Shown piece after piece: positions 6,796 through 14,963 of a stretch of 41,464 nucleotides of DNA (position 1 is the stretch's first letter; each line of letters starts with the position of its first letter). A program made the position numbers and the translations under genes. Source of the stretch: a virus; the IMG/VR virus record IMGVR_UViG_3300010396_000067, positions 1-41,464 of that record. One strand, 5' to 3'. The notes beneath the pieces are model-generated. The model was not told the DNA's origin, did no database searches, and saw nothing but the letters and a program-made list of their open reading frames with translations.

Positions 6796-9035
6796 ACATC
6801 AACCCCCGCACCTGGTTCACCGGCCGCAAGTCCAACGACATCGGCAGCAGTGCGCTGGCGCGCGCGGCGATGGCGATGGGGCCGTGGACGCCGCAGATCA
6901 ACGGCTTCGTGCCGCGCGAGGTGAACCCGTGGTTTCTGGAGGCCTTGCGCAGCTCGCTGGGCGTGTTGGATGGCGCCATCAATCGCCTGGTGACGATGGA
7001 CGGCATCGTGGCGGTGGAGGGCGGCAACGACAAGCTGACGCAGCTGATCCAGCGCGAGCTGATCGATAGCATCCCGGTGGGCGACTTGCAGACCGGCCTG
7101 CAGGCGTTCTACGCCGCTCAGGGCGGCGAGATGTACGAGCAGGGCTGCACGATTGGCGAGATGGTGTTCGACCGCCGCGGCCGCGAGCTGATCGGTCTGC
7201 GCGTGGCGGACAGCAAGGGCATCCTGTTCCACCGCGACATGGACAATGGCCAGTTGCAAACCTGGTACCTTCCGCCGATGCCGAACACCTACGGCCGGCG
7301 CGATGGCACCGACGCGATCGAACACGTGCTGCGCAACAACGGGCGGCAGCTCAATGCGCAGGTGATCCAGGGCAAGGGCTACACCTTGCTTGACCCGGCG
7401 CGCATCGTGTACGCCTCGTTCAACCACGAGAACGACCAGCCCTACGGCGTGAGCCTGCTGCGCGGCATCGAGTTCGTGGGGCAGATCCTGCTGAAGATGC
7501 ACAACGCTACGGGGCAGGCGTGGGACCGCTTCGGCGACCCGATTTTCCACATCGCTTATAAGACCAAGAACCGCGCACTGAAGGATGGTTCGCTCGACAA
7601 GCGCCGCGCGCAACTGGCGAATGACCTGCAGACCGCGCTGAACGCGAAGCGCAGCGGCAACAGCGCCGACTTCACCACCGCCGTCGCTGCGGATGACGAC
7701 GTGGCGGTGAGCATCATCGGCGGCGACGGCAAGGTGTTGAGCATCGAAATGCCGGCGCGGCACATGCTGGAGCAGGTGCTGGCCAAGGTGGGGCTGCCGC
7801 CGTGGATGCTCGGCATCCAGCTGGGCACCGCGGAGCGCATGGCCGACAACCAGGCGGAGGTGGTGCTGCAGGAAAGCAAGACCCGCTGGGAGGCCCGCGG
7901 ACCGGGCCTGAACCGCGTGGTGGAGACGTGGTTGCGCGGCCGTGGCCTCACCTGGCGGCCGGGCGACTGGAAGCTGGTGCAGAACCTGCCGAACCTGCGC
8001 GACGAGCTGAAGCGGGCGCAGGCTGCGTTCCTCAACGCGCAGACGCAGATGATGCTGGCCAACAGCGGCGGCGCCAATCCGGCGTTCGATACTGGGACCG
8101 ATCGCAATACCGGCAACGATGCGCCGCCTGGCTCGCCCGCACCGGCCAAGCCGCGCAAGGATGCGGCACTGGTGCTGGAGAGCTTCGCCGACCCCGTGGT
8201 GCGGGCCGCGCTCAAGGCGCTACTGGCCCAACCTGCTGCCAACTGCGACCACGGCAAGGCCGCCACCGGCACCGCCCCGGCCGAGCCGTGGGCCGTGGAC
8301 GACCCCAACCTTCCGCGCATCGAAGGCGCGGCCATCAGCACGCTGCTGACAGCCTGGGCGAAACTGCGCGACGATACGCTGCGCACGCTGGGCCTGCCCA
8401 CCGGCACGGGCAAGGCCGGCGAGGTGGCATGGAGCTTCGACGCCATGGCGTGGCTGAATCAGCTGCAGCAACTGCTGGAGGTGTTCATCGTGAGCAACGG
8501 CAGCAAGGACAGCGCTTTCGTCGCGCAGGTGTTCGAGGCCTGGGTGCGCGGCGTGGAGAACGCCGCTGCCAGCGTGGACCGCGAGGCCGAGGCAGCGACG
8601 GTGATCATGCAGTCGCGCGAAGCGGCCAAGACCGGCATCGCCGATCGCATCAGCGCGCAGTTCCGCACCACCGCGATGCGCACCTACACCGACGACATCA
8701 TCAAGATCCTCGAAGACGGCAGCTACAACGGCCAGAGCCCGAAAACAGTGGCCTATGCGCTGAAAAAGCGCTTCAAGGGCCACGACTATGACTGGGAGCG
8801 GCTGGCCAGCAGCGAGCTGGCACTGGCGCAGAGCCGAGGCCAAGAGGACATGCTGATGGCGGACGGCTACGAGTGGTACGACTTCGACGCCGCCAGCGAT
8901 GCCTGCCCGATCTGCAAGGCGAAGGCTGAAGGCGGGCCGTACAAACTCGGCGAAGGCCCGCTACCGATGCGCGATACGCACCCCGAGTGCCGCTGTGCCA
9001 TCAAGGTGAACCTGGACGGCCCCACCACCGAGTGA
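6792..9035 (+). CDS. Portal protein fused to MuF-type minor head protein
   Basis: The 747-aa protein has two parts. Residues about 1-440 are a portal of the Mu gp29-like kind (GVLDGAINRLVTMDG, YGVSLLRGIEFVGQILLKMHN, LPPWMLGIQLGTAERMADNQ). A Pro/Ala-rich linker at about 450-480 is followed by a C-terminal MuF domain (WERLASSELALAQSRGQEDM, DACPICKAKAEGGPY, PMRDTHPECRCAI) with the family's Cys/His pattern. In Mu these are two genes, gp29 and gp30. The portal ring is the DNA entry channel, and MuF proteins are often ejected or carry effectors. The ATG at 6792 lies in an ATGA overlap; an ATG 15 bases earlier is the alternative. A hairpin follows the stop. Confidence 0.85.
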   Translation: MNINPRTWFTGRKSNDIGSSALARAAMAMGPWTPQINGFVPREVNPWFLEALRSSLGVLDGAINRLVTMDGIVAVEGGNDKLTQLIQRELIDSIPVGDLQTGLQAFYAAQGGEMYEQGCTIGEMVFDRRGRELIGLRVADSKGILFHRDMDNGQLQTWYLPPMPNTYGRRDGTDAIEHVLRNNGRQLNAQVIQGKGYTLLDPARIVYASFNHENDQPYGVSLLRGIEFVGQILLKMHNATGQAWDRFGDPIFHIAYKTKNRALKDGSLDKRRAQLANDLQTALNAKRSGNSADFTTAVAADDDVAVSIIGGDGKVLSIEMPARHMLEQVLAKVGLPPWMLGIQLGTAERMADNQAEVVLQESKTRWEARGPGLNRVVETWLRGRGLTWRPGDWKLVQNLPNLRDELKRAQAAFLNAQTQMMLANSGGANPAFDTGTDRNTGNDAPPGSPAPAKPRKDAALVLESFADPVVRAALKALLAQPAANCDHGKAATGTAPAEPWAVDDPNLPRIEGAAISTLLTAWAKLRDDTLRTLGLPTGTGKAGEVAWSFDAMAWLNQLQQLLEVFIVSNGSKDSAFVAQVFEAWVRGVENAAASVDREAEAATVIMQSREAAKTGIADRISAQFRTTAMRTYTDDIIKILEDGSYNGQSPKTVAYALKKRFKGHDYDWERLASSELALAQSRGQEDMLMADGYEWYDFDAASDACPICKAKAEGGPYKLGEGPLPMRDTHPECRCAIKVNLDGPTTE

Positions 9036-9044
9036 TGCGGAAAA

Positions 9045-9076
9045 GGGTGCGCGCGCCTGCATGGATGCGCGCACCC
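9045..9076 (+). promoter_or_regulatory. GC-rich hairpin after portal gene (terminator-like, no U-tract)
   Basis: A perfect 10-bp inverted repeat, GGGTGCGCGC (9045-9054) and GCGCGCACCC (9067-9076), encloses a 12-nt loop. It lies in the 93-nt gap between the portal-MuF gene and the next gene, where genes elsewhere overlap. No T-run follows, so it may attenuate or stabilise mRNA more than terminate. A related motif recurs at 26323-26348. Confidence 0.55.
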
Positions 9077-9128
9077 TGATGCGGTTGTGATGCGCTCCAC
9101 GATGCGAGCAACGCATGCGGGAGCCGCA

Positions 9129-9506
9129 ATGGACAAGACGCAGATCACCACGTTGTTGACCGGTTCGGTGACGGACATTGCCGCCGCGCTCGGCACGCTC
9201 GACCGCGAATCGCTGGTGGAGCTGCAGGCGCAGGAGATTGCCGGCGGCAACCGCAGCACCCTGCTCAAGGCCATCGATACCGCGCTGGTGGCGCTGGACG
9301 ATGGCGACGACAAACCTCCGGTGGTGGACGGCACCCCCGGCACGGGCGGACTCCCCCCGCCCGTGCCGGGGAATGCTCCGGCCAAGGCCGTGAAGGAGCC
9401 CGATCCCGAGTGGATGGCGCCGGACTACGCCGGCGCGCTGAACGGCGAGCAGGCCGCGTGGCGCGTGGCGAACCTCAAGCCGGCGCGCAAGGTGTCCACC
9501 AAGTGA
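9129..9506 (+). CDS. Conserved-style hypothetical head-region protein
   Basis: The 125-aa acidic protein has a helical N-terminal part (TQITTLLTGSVTDIAAALGTL...LLKAIDTALVAL), a Pro/Gly-rich linker (PPVVDGTPGTGGLPPPVPG) and a short C-terminal helix with WMAPDYAGALNGEQAAWR. The placement between portal-MuF and protease is that of the small HI1506-like proteins of Mu-type phages, but the match is too weak to name. The ATG at 9129 follows GGGAG; the upstream in-frame ATGs at 9087-9102 lie outside the good ribosome-site distance. It ends in a GTGA overlap with the protease gene. Function unknown; probably a head-assembly accessory. Confidence 0.55.
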   Translation: MDKTQITTLLTGSVTDIAAALGTLDRESLVELQAQEIAGGNRSTLLKAIDTALVALDDGDDKPPVVDGTPGTGGLPPPVPGNAPAKAVKEPDPEWMAPDYAGALNGEQAAWRVANLKPARKVSTK

Positions 9507-10570
9507 GCCTGCAGCAGAAAGCGCTGGCGCTGCACGTCAAGGCCGCCACCGCGGCCGACGATGCCACGCTGACCGCGATCCGCCAGTACACGCTGCGCGA
9601 CTTCACCGCCGACGAGCTGCAGATCCGCGACTACGCGCTGGCGCACAACTGCATCGACCGCGACAACGAAGTGTTCGATGAGGCGGTGCTGGACGACTTC
9701 GGCCGCACGCTGCCGGGCAAGGGCGTGTACATCCGCCACCCGACCAGCTGGCAGGGTGACGGCGGCCCGGCCGAGGGCCGCGTGTTCGAGGCGAACACGC
9801 AGACCATGAGCCTGGACGAGCTGCGCACGCTGCTCAACGAGCCCGACCTGCAGCTGCCGCCCGACCGCACCACCGCGAAGCTGCTCACTGCCCGCGCGTT
9901 CTTCGCCAAGACCCCGGACAACGCCAGCCTGCTGATCAAGCAGGACGCCGGCATTGCCGGCGACGTGTCCATTGGCTTCAGCGCGCAGGGCACCACGCCC
10001 ATCCGCGATGCCAGCGGCAACGAACTGACCGCGCGCCGCTGGATGGCACCCGCGAAAGCCATGGAGATGTCGCTGGTGTGGCTGGGCGCGCAGCCCGGCG
10101 CACGCGCCATCAAGTCCGCCAGTACCGACAACCCCCCGGAGCAGACCATGAACCTGACCCCCGAACAGATCACCGCGCTGCAGGCCAAGGCTGCCCAGAG
10201 CGAAAAGGATACCGGCGTGCTCGCCGCACTGAAATCCGCGCTCGGCGATGCCGATGCGGTGCTGCTGGGCACGCCGAATGCGCTCAAGGCGCTGATCGCC
10301 GATGCCCGCGCGTTCAAGGCGGCGCTGATCGCCGACGTGGTGGCGCTGGAGCGCCAGCTCAAGATCTGCGGCGACACCGACGAGGCCGTGAAGGACGCCA
10401 AGGCGTTCCACGAGGATCTGCCGGTGGCGAAGCTGCAGGCCATGGTGAAGGGCTACGAAAGCCGCCTGCCGGGCACCGGCGCCATGAAGGGCGCTGCGAC
10501 CAACACCGGTGCGCCGGGCTCCCAGCAGCCGCCCGAGGATTCCCCCATCAACAACGCGGCCATCGCGTAA
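9503..10570 (+). CDS. Prohead protease with C-terminal scaffold domain
   Basis: The 355-aa protein precedes the cement and capsid genes. Residues about 25-210 read like a capsid maturation protease (IRDYALAHNCIDRDNEVFDE, KGVYIRHPTSW, AGIAGDVSIGFSAQG, AKAMEMSLVWLG); His in YIRHP and Ser in VSIGFS are plausible catalytic residues. Residues about 216-355 form a charged helical scaffold (NLTPEQITALQAKAAQSEKD...ALERQLKI), ending in a Gly/Pro/Gln tail. Fusion of protease and scaffold with an internal start is known from Mu I/Z and lambda C/Nu3. The GTG start at 9503 is part of a GTGA overlap. It would cleave itself and the scaffold during maturation. Confidence 0.7.
   Translation: MSLQQKALALHVKAATAADDATLTAIRQYTLRDFTADELQIRDYALAHNCIDRDNEVFDEAVLDDFGRTLPGKGVYIRHPTSWQGDGGPAEGRVFEANTQTMSLDELRTLLNEPDLQLPPDRTTAKLLTARAFFAKTPDNASLLIKQDAGIAGDVSIGFSAQGTTPIRDASGNELTARRWMAPAKAMEMSLVWLGAQPGARAIKSASTDNPPEQTMNLTPEQITALQAKAAQSEKDTGVLAALKSALGDADAVLLGTPNALKALIADARAFKAALIADVVALERQLKICGDTDEAVKDAKAFHEDLPVAKLQAMVKGYESRLPGTGAMKGAATNTGAPGSQQPPEDSPINNAAIA
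10148..10570 (+). CDS. Nested scaffold protein (internal start candidate)
   Basis: An in-frame ATG at 10148, at residue 216 of the protease gene, is preceded by CGGAG at 7-nt spacing. It begins exactly where the protease-like part ends and the helical scaffold-like part begins (NLTPEQITALQAKA). Its product would be 140 aa. This is the arrangement of Mu gpI/gpZ and lambda C/Nu3, where a separately initiated scaffold is made in excess. It is inferred from ribosome-site position and domain boundary only. Confidence 0.5.
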   Translation: MNLTPEQITALQAKAAQSEKDTGVLAALKSALGDADAVLLGTPNALKALIADARAFKAALIADVVALERQLKICGDTDEAVKDAKAFHEDLPVAKLQAMVKGYESRLPGTGAMKGAATNTGAPGSQQPPEDSPINNAAIA

Positions 10571-10582
10571 CTGGAGACGATC

Positions 10583-10930
10583 ATGGGCCTGCAACTCCGT
10601 AGCCCGGCCTCGCAGATCAAGACCCTGCAGGCCACCGCCACTGTCGCCACCAACGCGCATATGCCGGTGGCGATCAACGGCCACATCCTGATTCCCACCG
10701 ACTACGCCGTGGCGAACGCCATCAACGGCTTCGTGTACGAGTCGGAAATCAGCGATGCGCCGAAGGCCGCCGTGGCCTGGGGCATCGGTGACGCCCTGTA
10801 CTGGGATGCCGTCGCTGGCGCCGTGACCAACGTGTCCGCCGGCAACACGGCCATCGGCCGCGCGCTGGCGCCGGCACTGGCGGGCGATGCCACCACGGGC
10901 CTCGTGGCCTACAACGCCTTCGCATCGTAA
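10583..10930 (+). CDS. DUF2190-type capsid cement/decoration protein
   Basis: The 115-aa protein is Ala/Val/Gly-rich with a beta-strand pattern typical of DUF2190 capsid cement proteins (YAVANAINGFVYESEISDAP, VAWGIGDALYWDAVAGAVTN, NTAIGRALAPAL). Proteins of this kind trimerise on the capsid surface and stabilise mature heads. It sits directly between the protease/scaffold and the major capsid genes, as in B3-like and related siphophages. GGAGA precedes the ATG at 10583. Confidence is good from position and composition. Confidence 0.7.
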   Translation: MGLQLRSPASQIKTLQATATVATNAHMPVAINGHILIPTDYAVANAINGFVYESEISDAPKAAVAWGIGDALYWDAVAGAVTNVSAGNTAIGRALAPALAGDATTGLVAYNAFAS

Positions 10931-10941
10931 GGAGCGCCCAC

Positions 10942-12015
10942 ATGCGCACGTTCTGCAAGTTCGACAAGCTCGGCGCCATCGCCGACCACAAGGGCCAGGT
11001 GAAGGCGCTGGCGCAGGCCATCGACACCGAGTTCAGCCTGCCGGCGATCTACGCCGAGCTGGGCGGCACGCCCCGCATCGCCACCATCGACGGCGTGAAG
11101 GTGCTGGGTGCCGCCGGCGGCGTCGCCACCATGCCCAGCGAGGCGCGCATCAAGTCCTATCTGGCGCAGAAGTGGGCGGTGCCGGGCGACAACCCGAACC
11201 TGGTGGACCCGCTGAACCGCGTGGTGGAGATGTTCCACTCCAACATGCCCGACATGGACAGCGGCTACACCGCGATCTTCGATTTCGTGGACATGCGCAG
11301 CAGCCAGCTGGACCGCTTCGACATCCTCGATGCGAACAACGGCATCACCTTCAACCAGGTGAAGTCGGGCGAGGAAGTGAAGATCCGCCGCACCGTCACC
11401 GACAGCCTGATGAGCGTGCCGGTGTGCACGTTCGCCGATGGCGTCGGCATCGAGGACGACTGGCTGCGCTTCCAAAAATGGTGGGCCATCAGCGACACCG
11501 TGGCCGAGTTCAACGCCAAGGCGTGGGACAAGAAGGCGCAGTGGCACTACAACCTGCTGACCGCGCTGCCGGCCGGCGTGAACGTGGCGTTCGACACCGA
11601 CGACACCAAGACGCTGAACAAGGCCGCCGCCAGCATCTTGCGCAAGTGCCGGGCCAAGGGCTACGGCGCGGGCCAGAACGCCGGCTTCGTGATCGTCTGC
11701 GCGCCGGAGGACGTGGGCCGCATCACCAAGATGCTGACCGCCACCGCCGGCACCCTGATCGTGGCGTACAACGCCAATGTGCAGCCGGTGAACGTGCACG
11801 TGAGCCAGGTGGTGGCGTCGGTGAACATCCCGGCCAACACCGGCGGCTACTACCTGGTGCTGCCCGGCCGCAAGATGAAGCGCGGCGATTGGCGCGACCT
11901 GACCGTGGAGTCGCAGCGCAACATCTACGTGCGCGCCAACGACTACGTGGGCAGCTTCCAGAGCAATGCCGCGATCGGCGACCAGGACCAGGTGTCCCGC
12001 GTGCTGTTCACGTAA
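10942..12015 (+). CDS. Major capsid protein
   Basis: The 357-aa protein is in the capsid slot after protease and cement. Segments such as DMDSGYTAIFDFVDMRSSQL, ITFNQVKSGEEVKIRR and TLIVAYNANVQPVNVHVSQ, plus a tail-end stretch KMKRGDWRDLTVESQRNIYVRANDYVG, fit a HK97-fold coat protein of the Mu/B3-like type. No long delta domain is visible at the N-terminus, consistent with a scaffold supplied by the upstream gene. AAGGAG precedes the ATG. A short gene follows and then an intrinsic terminator, which would keep capsid transcripts abundant. Confidence 0.78.
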   Translation: MRTFCKFDKLGAIADHKGQVKALAQAIDTEFSLPAIYAELGGTPRIATIDGVKVLGAAGGVATMPSEARIKSYLAQKWAVPGDNPNLVDPLNRVVEMFHSNMPDMDSGYTAIFDFVDMRSSQLDRFDILDANNGITFNQVKSGEEVKIRRTVTDSLMSVPVCTFADGVGIEDDWLRFQKWWAISDTVAEFNAKAWDKKAQWHYNLLTALPAGVNVAFDTDDTKTLNKAAASILRKCRAKGYGAGQNAGFVIVCAPEDVGRITKMLTATAGTLIVAYNANVQPVNVHVSQVVASVNIPANTGGYYLVLPGRKMKRGDWRDLTVESQRNIYVRANDYVGSFQSNAAIGDQDQVSRVLFT

Positions 12016-12033
12016 TCGAGACTGGAGACGACG

Positions 12034-12294
12034 ATGCATTACCGAAACGGCCGCGAGGCGAAGAACGGCGACAAGATCGTGTCCTTGGCCGGTTATGGCA
12101 TGGGCGCGGTGAGCATCAACGCCATCGGCATCCTGTACGACGCAGTGCCGGGGAGCGACTACTGCAACGGCAACATCGCGCCAGTCATCGGCGGCACGGT
12201 TACCACCGCATGCCTGTGCGATTGCCTGCACGTCGATGATCTCGCGGCGATCTTGGCCGAGAAAGGCCTCGACAAGCGCCCCGAGGGCAAGTAA
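12034..12294 (+). CDS. Small hypothetical protein after capsid
   Basis: The 86-aa protein starts MHYRNGREAKNGDKIV and has a beta-rich first half, then a Cys-rich short motif (ACLCDCLHVDDL) and a basic end. The opening resembles short SH3-like phage proteins that begin YRNG(R/K)EA, but no role is established. GGAGA precedes the ATG, 18 bases after the capsid stop. It is the last gene before the terminator and so belongs to the head transcript. Confidence 0.6.
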   Translation: MHYRNGREAKNGDKIVSLAGYGMGAVSINAIGILYDAVPGSDYCNGNIAPVIGGTVTTACLCDCLHVDDLAAILAEKGLDKRPEGK

Positions 12295-12314
12295 CCCCGG
12301 CGACCGGCAGCACG

Positions 12315-12346
12315 TGCCGCGCGGGCATCCTCGCGCGGCATTTTTT
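12315..12346 (+). terminator. Intrinsic terminator after head genes
   Basis: A perfect 9-bp GC-rich stem (TGCCGCGCG / CGCGCGGCA, 12315-12323 and 12332-12340) with an 8-nt loop is followed immediately by TTTTTT (12341-12346). This is a textbook rho-independent terminator. It ends 10 bases before the next ATG, so downstream tail genes need readthrough or their own promoter. Confidence 0.88.
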
Positions 12347-12356
12347 CAGATGACGC

Positions 12357-12857
12357 ATGACCGAACCGAAATCCAGCATCGCCGACCTGCAGGACGAAGG
12401 CTTCGTGGATGCCCAGTTCGGCATGCCCACGAATTTCGCCGCGGCGGGCGGCTACCTGGACAAGGTACGCACCAGTGCGGCGCTGTGGGTGGAGCAGAAA
12501 TGCGGCGCAGCGCCCTATGCGGCGATGGACTCGGCCACCTACGCCGGCGACTGCGCGCGTCAGGCCGAGGTGCAATACGCCAGCATGGTGCTGTTCCGCC
12601 GCCGCTACGCGTTCTACGAAAGCAACGCAGCCCGCGGCGACAACAAGGACGAGGCCATGGTGCTGAAGGAACTGCGCGCCAAGGCGGACGAGGCGCTGCA
12701 GGGCGCCATGTACTGGCTGGGCGAGGCGCTGCGCGCCGCCGGCCTGGACGACTCCGGCCTGTACGACGGCACCGGCTTTGCCAGCGGCGTGGTGGAAACC
12801 GGCCGTTATCCGCCAGGGTGGACGCCGAACTGGCCGACGCAAGCGGGGTGCCCGTGA
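12357..12857 (+). CDS. Head-tail connector-type protein (putative)
   Basis: The 166-aa protein is mainly helical (CGAAPYAAMDSATYAGDCAR, VLKELRAKADEALQGAMYWL) and occupies the first position after the capsid block, where head completion or adaptor proteins are usual. The end is Pro/Trp-rich (YPPGWTPNWPTQAG). I do not recognise a named family with confidence. The ATG lies 10 bases after the U-tract of a terminator, and there is little Shine-Dalgarno (only CAGATGACG), so expression may depend on transcriptional readthrough. It ends in a GTGA overlap with the next gene. Confidence 0.55.
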   Translation: MTEPKSSIADLQDEGFVDAQFGMPTNFAAAGGYLDKVRTSAALWVEQKCGAAPYAAMDSATYAGDCARQAEVQYASMVLFRRRYAFYESNAARGDNKDEAMVLKELRAKADEALQGAMYWLGEALRAAGLDDSGLYDGTGFASGVVETGRYPPGWTPNWPTQAGCP

Positions 12858-13273
12858 GCATCTACGGCCCGCTGGAACTGAGCCAGCGCGTGCAGGCGCT
12901 GATGCAAGGGCTGACCGAGGCGCTGCAGCGCGGCCTCAAGTTGGGCGCCACTGCGGTGAACGATGCCGCGCGCGCCAACTTGAGCGGCACGCGCGCCGAT
13001 CCCCCGTGGAGCTACCCGGTGCCGCGCCGCAAGGGCAACCTGCTGCGTCGCCAGCAGATGAAGGTGATGGATACCCACACCGCCTACGTGTTCAACGACG
13101 CGGAATACGCCGCCGCCATCCACAGCGGCTACGTGAGCGAGTGGGCCGGGCGCGGCAAGCACCGCATGCGCTCTCGGCGGCCGCGTCCATTCCTTGACGA
13201 CGGCGCCGTGAGCGCGCAGCCGTTGATGGTGATCCAGCGCGAGGTGGAAGGGGAGCTGCAGGCATGGCAGTGA
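12854..13273 (+). CDS. HK97 gp10-like head-tail/tail completion protein
   Basis: The 139-aa basic protein has an amphipathic N-terminal helix (QALMQGLTEALQRGLKLGATAV), then a core (SYPVPRRKGNLLRRQQMKV, TAYVFNDAEYAAAIHSGYVS, GRPRPFLDDG-like: RRPRPFLDDGAV) and a C-terminal helix. The pattern of a Tyr-containing strand, a HSG(Y) loop and a Pro-Phe-Leu motif near the end matches gp10/minor tail completion proteins, which act at the head-tail joint. The GTG at 12854 overlaps the previous stop; a GTG at 12848 is possible. The position before the tail terminator supports the call. Confidence 0.6.
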   Translation: MSIYGPLELSQRVQALMQGLTEALQRGLKLGATAVNDAARANLSGTRADPPWSYPVPRRKGNLLRRQQMKVMDTHTAYVFNDAEYAAAIHSGYVSEWAGRGKHRMRSRRPRPFLDDGAVSAQPLMVIQREVEGELQAWQ

Positions 13274-13740
13274 AGGCCTTCACCGACGCGATGGCGAACC
13301 TGCTGGTGAACGACGCCACGCTGGCCGCCGCGTTGCTGGCGCTGCTGGGCAAGCCGGTGACGCAGGTGATCCGCTCGAACGTGCCGTGGGAGCAGATCCC
13401 GCGCACGCAGCTGCCGTGCTGGGTGATCGAGCAGGGCGACGGGCAGGCCAGCAACTGGGGCACCGGCAGCGAGCCGGGCCTGGTGATCGGCCACCGATCG
13501 CAGTGCTTCACCAGCGAGCTGGACATCTGCCTGCTGTGGGACGAGGCCAGCCGCGACAACGCCGCCGACCAGCGGGCGCAGCTGCCGGAGCTGATCGGCC
13601 AGCTGATGCTGCGCAACCCCGAGCCCGGCGACGTGAGCGGCGCTTGGCTGCAGCAGTGGCAACCCGACCAGGGCGTGCGGCATCCGCTGCAGTGCTGGGC
13701 CGCGCGCATCCGCGCCGAATACGTGATCGAGGATCCGTGA
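13264..13740 (+). CDS. Tail terminator-like protein
   Basis: The 158-aa protein occupies the tail terminator position, between gp10-like and tube genes. It has a helical N-terminus (AFTDAMANLLVNDATLAAAL), strands (LPCWVIEQGDG, SELDICLLWDE), a long helix (ADQRAQLPELIGQLML), and a final strand WAARIRAEYVIEDP, the usual topology of gpU-like terminators. These proteins cap the finished tail tube and form the head-binding interface. It overlaps the gp10-like gene by 10 bases. Confidence 0.6.
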   Translation: MAVKAFTDAMANLLVNDATLAAALLALLGKPVTQVIRSNVPWEQIPRTQLPCWVIEQGDGQASNWGTGSEPGLVIGHRSQCFTSELDICLLWDEASRDNAADQRAQLPELIGQLMLRNPEPGDVSGAWLQQWQPDQGVRHPLQCWAARIRAEYVIEDP

Positions 13741-13952
13741 TGGACAAGACCTACGAGGTGACGTTTCCTATCGACGCGCTGCCCGGCGTGTTCGCCATCG
13801 GCAGCATCCGCCGCGGCCAGAGCGCGCAGGTGCGCGCCGCCGAGGCGCTGCACCTGGTGGACGTGAAAGGCCTTTCGTTCGCCAACCCCGACGATGAGGC
13901 CGCCGCGCGCCGCGAGGCCGCCGGCATCGAACCCCTTTCCGAGGAGCACTGA
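13740..13952 (+). CDS. Small hypothetical tail-region protein
   Basis: The 70-aa acidic protein (MDKTYEVTFPIDALPGVFAIG, then SIRRGQSAQVRAAEALHLVDV) begins in a TGATG overlap with the tail terminator gene and ends just before the tube gene. Two or three beta strands followed by a helix are likely. Small proteins in this slot in Mu-like and B3-like phages have no settled function, and I do not recognise the family. Confidence 0.5.
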   Translation: MDKTYEVTFPIDALPGVFAIGSIRRGQSAQVRAAEALHLVDVKGLSFANPDDEAAARREAAGIEPLSEEH

Positions 13953-13954
13953 CC

Positions 13955-14950
13955 ATGGCCAAGCAAGTTCGCGGTTCCACCGTCCGACTGATCGGCGTTA
14001 CCGATACCGCCTACGGCACGCCGCCGGCCGCGCCCACCGCGCTGGTGCTGCCCTACGTGCAGAACAACGTGAAAGCCGACCAGACGCGCGACACCGACCA
14101 GACCATCAGCGGCTACCGCGGCGCTGCGCGCAGCGTGGCCGGCAACCGCAAGGTGGGCGGCACGCTGCAGATCAACGTGGCGCCGCAGACCATCGGGTTC
14201 TGGCTCAAGCACCTGCTGGGCGCACCCACCAGCGTGCTCAACGGCGCGGTGACCACCTACACCTTCGGCGTGGCCGCCAGCGGCGCCAGCGCGCTGCCGC
14301 CCAGCTTCACCATGGAAAGCGACATGGGCGCGGACTTCACCGCGGCCAGCCGCTACGTGCGGCTTACCGGCTGCCGCATCAGCCAGGCGCAGTTCGCAGT
14401 GGGGGCCAGCGGTTTCATGCAGTTCACGCCCACGGTGGACGGCAGCGACTACACCAAGAGCGCCGCGCCGCTGGATGCTGCGCCCACCGACAACGGCCAC
14501 GCCGCGTTCAGCACGCTCACCGCGGCGCTGGTGTTCGGCGGCGGTGCGCTGACGCTGGACGTGACCAAGCTGGATTTCACGCTCAACAACAACATGGACG
14601 CCGGCAATTACCTGGTGGGCGGCGGCGGCAAGCTGGGCGACATCCCCGAAGGCCTGTTCGACGTGAGCGGCACCGTGGAGGCGCTGCTGAAAGACAGCAG
14701 CCTGATCGACGCCGCCCTGAGCGACACGGACAGCAGCCTGCAGCTCACCCTGACCCGCGGCACGGGCGACGGCAGCGCCGGCAACGAGTCGCTGGAAATC
14801 CTGATTCCGGCGCTGGTGTTCGCCGCCACCACGCCCGTGGTGCCCGGCCCCAAGGGCCTGCTGCTGTCGGCCACGTTCACCGGCCACCGTACTGCCGGCG
14901 AAATCGGCATCACCGCGACGCTCAAGACGCCGATTGCGGCCATCCAGTAA
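13955..14950 (+). CDS. Major tail tube protein
   Basis: The 331-aa protein is beta-rich, Thr/Ser/Gly-rich and precedes the tail chaperones, the standard place of the tube protein. Features include the N-terminal strand KQVRGSTVRLIGVTDTAYGT and repeated immunoglobulin-like strands (SFTMESDMGADFTAASRYVR, SGFMQFTPTVDGSDYTKS). A C-terminal segment (AALVFAATTPVVPGPKGLLL lies around 285-305) is typical of long siphophage tube proteins. It would form the hexameric rings of a non-contractile tail; there is no sheath gene. TGACC spacing and GAGGAG upstream fit the ATG at 13955. Confidence 0.75.
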   Translation: MAKQVRGSTVRLIGVTDTAYGTPPAAPTALVLPYVQNNVKADQTRDTDQTISGYRGAARSVAGNRKVGGTLQINVAPQTIGFWLKHLLGAPTSVLNGAVTTYTFGVAASGASALPPSFTMESDMGADFTAASRYVRLTGCRISQAQFAVGASGFMQFTPTVDGSDYTKSAAPLDAAPTDNGHAAFSTLTAALVFGGGALTLDVTKLDFTLNNNMDAGNYLVGGGGKLGDIPEGLFDVSGTVEALLKDSSLIDAALSDTDSSLQLTLTRGTGDGSAGNESLEILIPALVFAATTPVVPGPKGLLLSATFTGHRTAGEIGITATLKTPIAAIQ

Positions 14951-14963
14951 CCAAGGAGCAACC

